From Candidatus Omnitrophota bacterium (GTDB lineage: Bacteria; Hinthialibacterota; Hinthialibacteria; OLB16), in contig JACKFH010000027.1 in the NCBI GenBank assembly GCA_020632575.1, positions 1 to 52,748 on the forward strand: a stretch of DNA of 52,748 nucleotides, read 5' to 3'. Each line of letters opens with the position of its first letter. The stretch's first letter is position 1. Below are positions 49,459 to 52,748 of the stretch, in pieces. The translations under genes and the position numbers were made by a program. The notes under the pieces are model-generated. The model saw nothing but the letters and a program-made list of their open reading frames with translations. It did no database searches and was not told where the DNA came from.

Positions 49459-50380
49459 CACGGCCGCTCACCCCTCTACCTCACTCGTTTCGGAGCTCGT
49501 CCGTTTTTCGAGGCCGTTCACTTTATTGCCTCCCTTGGTCGGTTATATCACTGCTGGATTCATTGCCTTCGAAGCAAGGCCTCCGGTCGACACGCCTTTT
49601 GCGGCCGTCCTTGCCAAGGTCCTTATCGGAGCCTTTTCCGCCGCGTGTCTGAACGCGGCTTCCAACGCTCTTAACCAAATCTACGACCTCGACATCGACC
49701 GTCTCAACAAACCGGATCGCCCGCTCCCTTCGGGTCGGCTCTCGATGCGCACGGCCTGGATCTTCACCATCGTTTGTTACGTCCTGACATTGGCGCTTTC
49801 GCTTCTCGTCAATTTCGAATTCTTTGTCATCGTGGTTGTAACCACCTTTTTAACCTACGCTTATTCGGGGCCTCCCTTTCGGACGAAGCGCCTTGGGATG
49901 CTTGCGAACCTGACGATCGCCATCCCGCGCGGGTGTCTTTTGAAAGTCGCCGGCTGGTCCGCGGTCGCCACCGTTCTCGATTGGGAGCCCTGGTGGATCG
50001 GCTCCATCTTTGGCCTTTATGTCCTGGGCGCCGCCACCACCAAGGATTATTCGGACATGGAGGGAGACCGGGCGGGTGGCTGTCGAACGCTTCCCATCCT
50101 TTACGGTGTGGAAAAGAGCGCGTGGATCATCAGCCCTTTCTTTGTGTTGCCGTTCCTGCTGCTCTCCTGGTTGGCTTACGATGGCCACCTGACCGGCAAC
50201 CGACCTTTCCTTATCGGCTTGGGTCTATTCCTCGCCTCGTGGGGGGTCTATATCTGTTACCTGATCCTTCGCAAGCCGGAGAGTCTCGCGGTGGATGAAA
50301 ACCATGTTTCCTGGAAACACATGTACCTTCTGATGATGGCCGCCCAGGTGGGTGTCGCTGTCGGTTATGGTGTGGGCTGA
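49451..50380 (+). CDS. UbiA-family prenyltransferase
   Basis: A 309-residue membrane protein with about eight TM helices. Both Mg-binding Asp motifs are present: N75-Q-I-Y-D79 to D83 (NQIYDLDIDRLNKPDRPLPS), and DYSDMEGDRAGG (D199, D202, D206). UbiA enzymes transfer isoprenyl groups to aromatic or sugar-phosphate acceptors (quinones, haem O, chlorophyll, archaeal-type lipids, decaprenylphosphoryl sugars). The KPDRPLPSGR phrase fits the chlorophyll-synthase/DGGGP-synthase-like branch, not COQ2 alone. It lies between lpxH and a GT2 gene, so a role in lipid or polyprenyl-sugar formation is possible. The start ATG 49451 overlaps the lpxH stop. Confidence 0.87.
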   Translation: MTDTAAHPSTSLVSELVRFSRPFTLLPPLVGYITAGFIAFEARPPVDTPFAAVLAKVLIGAFSAACLNAASNALNQIYDLDIDRLNKPDRPLPSGRLSMRTAWIFTIVCYVLTLALSLLVNFEFFVIVVVTTFLTYAYSGPPFRTKRLGMLANLTIAIPRGCLLKVAGWSAVATVLDWEPWWIGSIFGLYVLGAATTKDYSDMEGDRAGGCRTLPILYGVEKSAWIISPFFVLPFLLLSWLAYDGHLTGNRPFLIGLGLFLASWGVYICYLILRKPESLAVDENHVSWKHMYLLMMAAQVGVAVGYGVG

Positions 50381-50396
50381 GTTGAGGACTGCCGAG

Positions 50397-51113
50397 TTGA
50401 GTGAAACCGCCAAGATTTGGGTGATCGTTCCGACCTACAATGAGGCCGAGAACATCCAAAAACTCCTCCGGGCGATCTTATCCCTGGATCTCGACCTCCA
50501 GGTTTTGGTCGTCGACGATCAATCGCCGGATGGGACAGCCGACCTGATCGATTCGATGGACGACCCCCGCGCTCGAGTTTTGAGGAGAACCGGCGAACGG
50601 GGCTACGGCCACGCGGTATTGGATGGTTTTCGCACCGCGCTCTCCGGGGGAGCCGAATTGATCGTCGGCATGGACGCCGATTTTTCGCACGATCCCAGCG
50701 CCATTCCCGCATTGGTCGAGGGGACCCAGAATGCGGATGTGGTTATCGGCTCGAGATATTGCGCCGATGGGGGCACCATCAATTGGCCGGTTTACCGGAT
50801 GGCGCTTTCACGGTTCGCCAACCACTATGTCCGATCCATTCTCCGGATCCCTGTCACCGATTCGACCTCCGGCTTTCGGTGCTATCGAAGAGAGATTGTG
50901 GAAAAACTCGACCTCGATGAGATCCGCTCGGAGGGATATTCCTTTTTGGTGGAGCTCCTGTACCGGTCCTGGTTGGTCGGCGCGAGGATCGTGGAAAAGC
51001 CAATCCTGTTCCGAGACCGGCTATTAGGTAAGTCGAAGATCAACAGCAAGGAGATCTATCGATCGATTTTCATGGTTTTGTGGTTGAAGGTTTCGTTACA
51101 CCGCAAAGGTTGA
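50397..51113 (+). CDS. GT2 glycosyltransferase, polyprenyl-phosphate mannose synthase-like
   Basis: A protein of about 238 residues with one GT-A domain: WVIVPTYNEAENIQKLL, VLVVDDQSPDGTADLI, RGYGHAVLDGF, VGMDADFSHDP (the DxD metal site), SRYCADGGTINW and TSGFRCYRREIVE. This matches dolichyl/polyprenyl-phosphate mannose synthases. No C-terminal TM is present. The TTG start at 50397 follows GAGGA with 8-base spacing; an in-frame GTG 50352 or ATG 50367 would overlap the UbiA gene end. It is the last gene of the lpxH-ubiA-GT2 group. It could supply polyprenyl-P-mannose for periplasmic glycosylation (inference). Confidence 0.87.
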   Translation: MSETAKIWVIVPTYNEAENIQKLLRAILSLDLDLQVLVVDDQSPDGTADLIDSMDDPRARVLRRTGERGYGHAVLDGFRTALSGGAELIVGMDADFSHDPSAIPALVEGTQNADVVIGSRYCADGGTINWPVYRMALSRFANHYVRSILRIPVTDSTSGFRCYRREIVEKLDLDEIRSEGYSFLVELLYRSWLVGARIVEKPILFRDRLLGKSKINSKEIYRSIFMVLWLKVSLHRKG

Positions 51114-51126
51114 ATTCGTTTTCGTT

Positions 51127-51190
51127 GGTGTAAAACAAAAGGATTGGCGTCCCTGTATACTTACACCGGTCTTGCGGGATATCGCCAATC
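51127..51190 (+). promoter_or_regulatory. Interleaved inverted repeats upstream of the TlpA-fusion gene
   Basis: GGTGTAA (51127-51133) pairs with TTACACC (51161-51167), and GATTGGCG (51142-51149) pairs with CGCCAATC (51183-51190). The order a-b-a'-b' is the topology of an H-type pseudoknot, if transcribed. The repeats could alternatively be two overlapping operators. They lie 113-176 bases before ATG 51303; the promoter was not pinned down. Confidence 0.4.
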
Positions 51191-51302
51191 ATAAGAGGAT
51201 TCCCGCCGAGAACTCGAATCCACCTGAATAACCATTGGTCTTTTCCGAACCTGAAGGGGTAAGGAGGGCCAAGCCCCGATACTGATTAAAGGAGCAACAT
51301 TT

Positions 51303-52538
51303 ATGCAACGAACCCCGCTATGGAAAAGGCCGACCGCTTCTCTCCTCGGCCTTCTGCTTATCGCCCCCGCCGCGTTCGGCGCGGAAATCGACCCCAAAGC
51401 CCAGGATGTCCTCAACAAGATGGCGGACTATCTTGAGAGCGCCAAGTCCTATCAGGTCTCCACCACTTGGATCACCGACGCCAGCGCCCAAGGGCTTCAG
51501 AATAAGAGCGTTTCGCACGCCACCGTGGCCCTGGAAAGACCGAACAAGTTCGCGTTCCGTCTAACCGGAGATTCACCCAAAACGGTCATCATTTCCGATG
51601 GAAAGGAATTGACCTCTTACCTCGAGAATTATCGGTCGATCGCCAAGGAAGCCGTTCCTGATGATTTCTCATCGATGGCCGGAAGCCTGGTCGCCAATGT
51701 GATCGGGCAAACCCCTTATCACGGTTTCCTGTTCACCGAGGATGTTTCGGCGGGCCTTGTCGGTGACGCTTCCAAGATTGCCTACCATGGGATCGAGGAA
51801 AAGGATGGAGTTAAATGCCACCACCTCGAAGTCTTCCGAGAGGGTCCCGGTTTCCAATTGTACATTCAAGAAGGCGATCAACCGGTCGTTCGCGCGATTG
51901 TACCTGATACGAAAATGATGGAGGAGAGGCTTTCGTACCGAGTCCCCGGAATCCAGGTTGAGATTTCATTTTCGTTCGACGATTGGAAGGTCAATCAGCC
52001 GATCGATCCCAGTGTGTTCGCCTTCACCCCTCCCGAGGACACTTTCAAGAAGGACACCCTGTTCGCCATGATCCAAGCCGGTCCGCCGCATGCGCTGCTT
52101 GGAAAAAAAGCCCCGACCTTTTCGCTGACCAAACTCGATGGCACCGAGTTCGATCTTTCCGAGAACCTTGGCGACAAGGTGATTGTGTTGGATTTCTGGA
52201 GCATGCGATGCGGTCCTTGTGTTTCCGCTTTGCCGACACTGGCCGAGGTGGCCAAGGAATATAAGGACAAGGGAGTGGTTCTCCTCGCTGTCAACTTAGG
52301 CGAGCCCCAAGATATGATCACCTCATTTCTCGAGAACAAAGAGGTTGATCTGCCGGTAGGACTCGACATGACTCGATTGGCCGCCACCACCTACCAAGTC
52401 GGCCCGATTCCGCAGACCGTTATCATTGGCAAGAACGGCGTGATCGAGAATGTGCACATCGGTCTGCCGCCCGATCTCAAGAGTCTTCTCACAAAAGAAC
52501 TGGACACGCTGATTGCCGGAAAGAGTCTGCTCGACTAA
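51303..52538 (+). CDS. Exported LolA-like (DUF2092) and TlpA-type thioredoxin fusion
   Basis: A 411-residue exported protein; AAAGGAG precedes ATG 51303 with 8-base spacing; signal peptide to about residue 27 (APAAFGA). Residues 30-245 form a DUF2092/LolA-like half-barrel (AQDVLNKMADYLESAKSYQV, VALERPNKFAFRL, GFQLYIQEGDQPVVRAIV). Residues 260-411 are a TlpA/ResA-type thioredoxin domain: APTFSLTKLDGTEFDLS, catalytic C303-G-P-C306, and the cis-Pro loop GPIPQTVIIG. Such proteins reduce or isomerise disulfides, or hand electrons to c-type cytochrome assembly in the periplasm. The fusion couples a lipid/hydrophobic-binding fold with a redox domain; role not known. Confidence 0.85.
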   Translation: MQRTPLWKRPTASLLGLLLIAPAAFGAEIDPKAQDVLNKMADYLESAKSYQVSTTWITDASAQGLQNKSVSHATVALERPNKFAFRLTGDSPKTVIISDGKELTSYLENYRSIAKEAVPDDFSSMAGSLVANVIGQTPYHGFLFTEDVSAGLVGDASKIAYHGIEEKDGVKCHHLEVFREGPGFQLYIQEGDQPVVRAIVPDTKMMEERLSYRVPGIQVEISFSFDDWKVNQPIDPSVFAFTPPEDTFKKDTLFAMIQAGPPHALLGKKAPTFSLTKLDGTEFDLSENLGDKVIVLDFWSMRCGPCVSALPTLAEVAKEYKDKGVVLLAVNLGEPQDMITSFLENKEVDLPVGLDMTRLAATTYQVGPIPQTVIIGKNGVIENVHIGLPPDLKSLLTKELDTLIAGKSLLD

Positions 52539-52548
52539 GACCAAGCGA

Positions 52549-52748
52549 ATGGATCTCGAAAACCGAATCCGATCGGTTGCCGAAAAGATCGCCAACGCCC
52601 GCTCCATCACGGTCCTGACCGGAGCGGGCGTTTCTGTTGCAAGCGGCATTCCGACCTTCCGTGGCGCCGAGGGGATCTGGAAGAACTTTCGCCCCGAGGA
52701 AGTCGCCACACCCCCAGCCTTTCAACGTGATCCGAAATTCGTTTGGGA
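52549..52748 (+). CDS. Sir2-family NAD-dependent protein deacylase, N-terminal part
   Basis: The frame starts with ATG 52549, 10 bases after the TlpA-fusion stop, and runs off the window end after 66 codons. The visible part carries the sirtuin hallmark TVLTGAGVSVASGIPTFRG, followed by GIWKNFRPEEVATPPAF. The catalytic His and zinc cysteines lie outside the window. Sirtuins remove acyl groups from lysine using NAD in the cytoplasm; class III/CobB-like features cannot be checked here. It may share a transcript with the TlpA-fusion gene. Confidence 0.88.
   Translation, partial: MDLENRIRSVAEKIANARSITVLTGAGVSVASGIPTFRGAEGIWKNFRPEEVATPPAFQRDPKFVW

Overview
The window looks like a piece of chromosome from an uncultured, diderm (Gram-negative-type) bacterium. 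Support for two membranes: an LpxH-type lipid A hydrolase, an outer-membrane beta-barrel next to a 13-haem cytochrome, lipoproteins and many Sec signal peptides. Secreted carbohydrate enzymes, a sulfatase, DUF1080, a dockerin protein and prepilins with a shared PTNGT tail resemble gene content of Planctomycetes-like and other poorly cultured phyla (for example Sumerlaeota or Hydrogenedentota). No rRNA or other phylogenetic marker that could settle this is present, so the placement is inference. I recognised no tRNA, rRNA, CRISPR array, prophage or classical IS transposase.

Layout. 1-6 kb: a secreted protein cut by the window edge, a plant/cyanobacterial-type ispH, a large secreted propeller/toroid protein and a small PIN toxin-antitoxin pair. 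6-13.4 kb: a pectin/rhamnose island with a GH106-like rhamnosidase and a GH28-like enzyme on the minus strand, and, divergently, a CAP-CARDB-dockerin protein and a RhaT L-rhamnose symporter. 13.4-16 kb: a multihaem cytochrome and a beta-barrel forming a probable electron conduit. 16-18 kb: repeat-rich intergenic DNA, a strong promoter, a prepilin gene with a textbook terminator, then an array of hairpins. 18.1-22.2 kb: cheY-cheB-cheR facing a Ppx/GppA phosphatase. 22.6-31.4 kb: a minus-strand run of metallophosphatase, serine hydrolase, orphan peptide-type ABC permease, mtnA, sulfatase and sugar-nucleotide epimerase, interrupted by a 659-bp cassette.

31.6-38 kb: an enoyl-CoA hydratase/isomerase and a zinc alcohol dehydrogenase, a second prepilin, three small membrane proteins, and a ribose-type binding protein and permease without an ATPase. 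38.4-46.3 kb: a DUF3748 propeller, a reductase-like SDR, DUF1080, a response regulator, a sensor kinase and rsmB. 46.3-48.4 kb: two tandem paralogous secreted proteins with duplicated modules and disordered Ser/Arg or Gly/Tyr tails. 48.7-52.7 kb: LpxH, a UbiA prenyltransferase and a GT2 glycosyltransferase, then a LolA-like/TlpA fusion and the start of a sirtuin gene.

The most striking non-standard object is the 659-bp cassette at 27831-28489. A GxxExxY-family gene (PD-(D/E)xK-like) lies between two 107-bp imperfect palindromes that share ends and centre, one of which overlaps the gene's stop codon. Other unusual signals are the hairpin array with a conserved core and unrelated arms (17724-17951), two dispersed REP/BIME-like elements (9099 and 22452), two tandem repeats upstream of the first prepilin gene, interleaved inverted repeats upstream of the TlpA gene, and the new-looking LYSNLP protein family.
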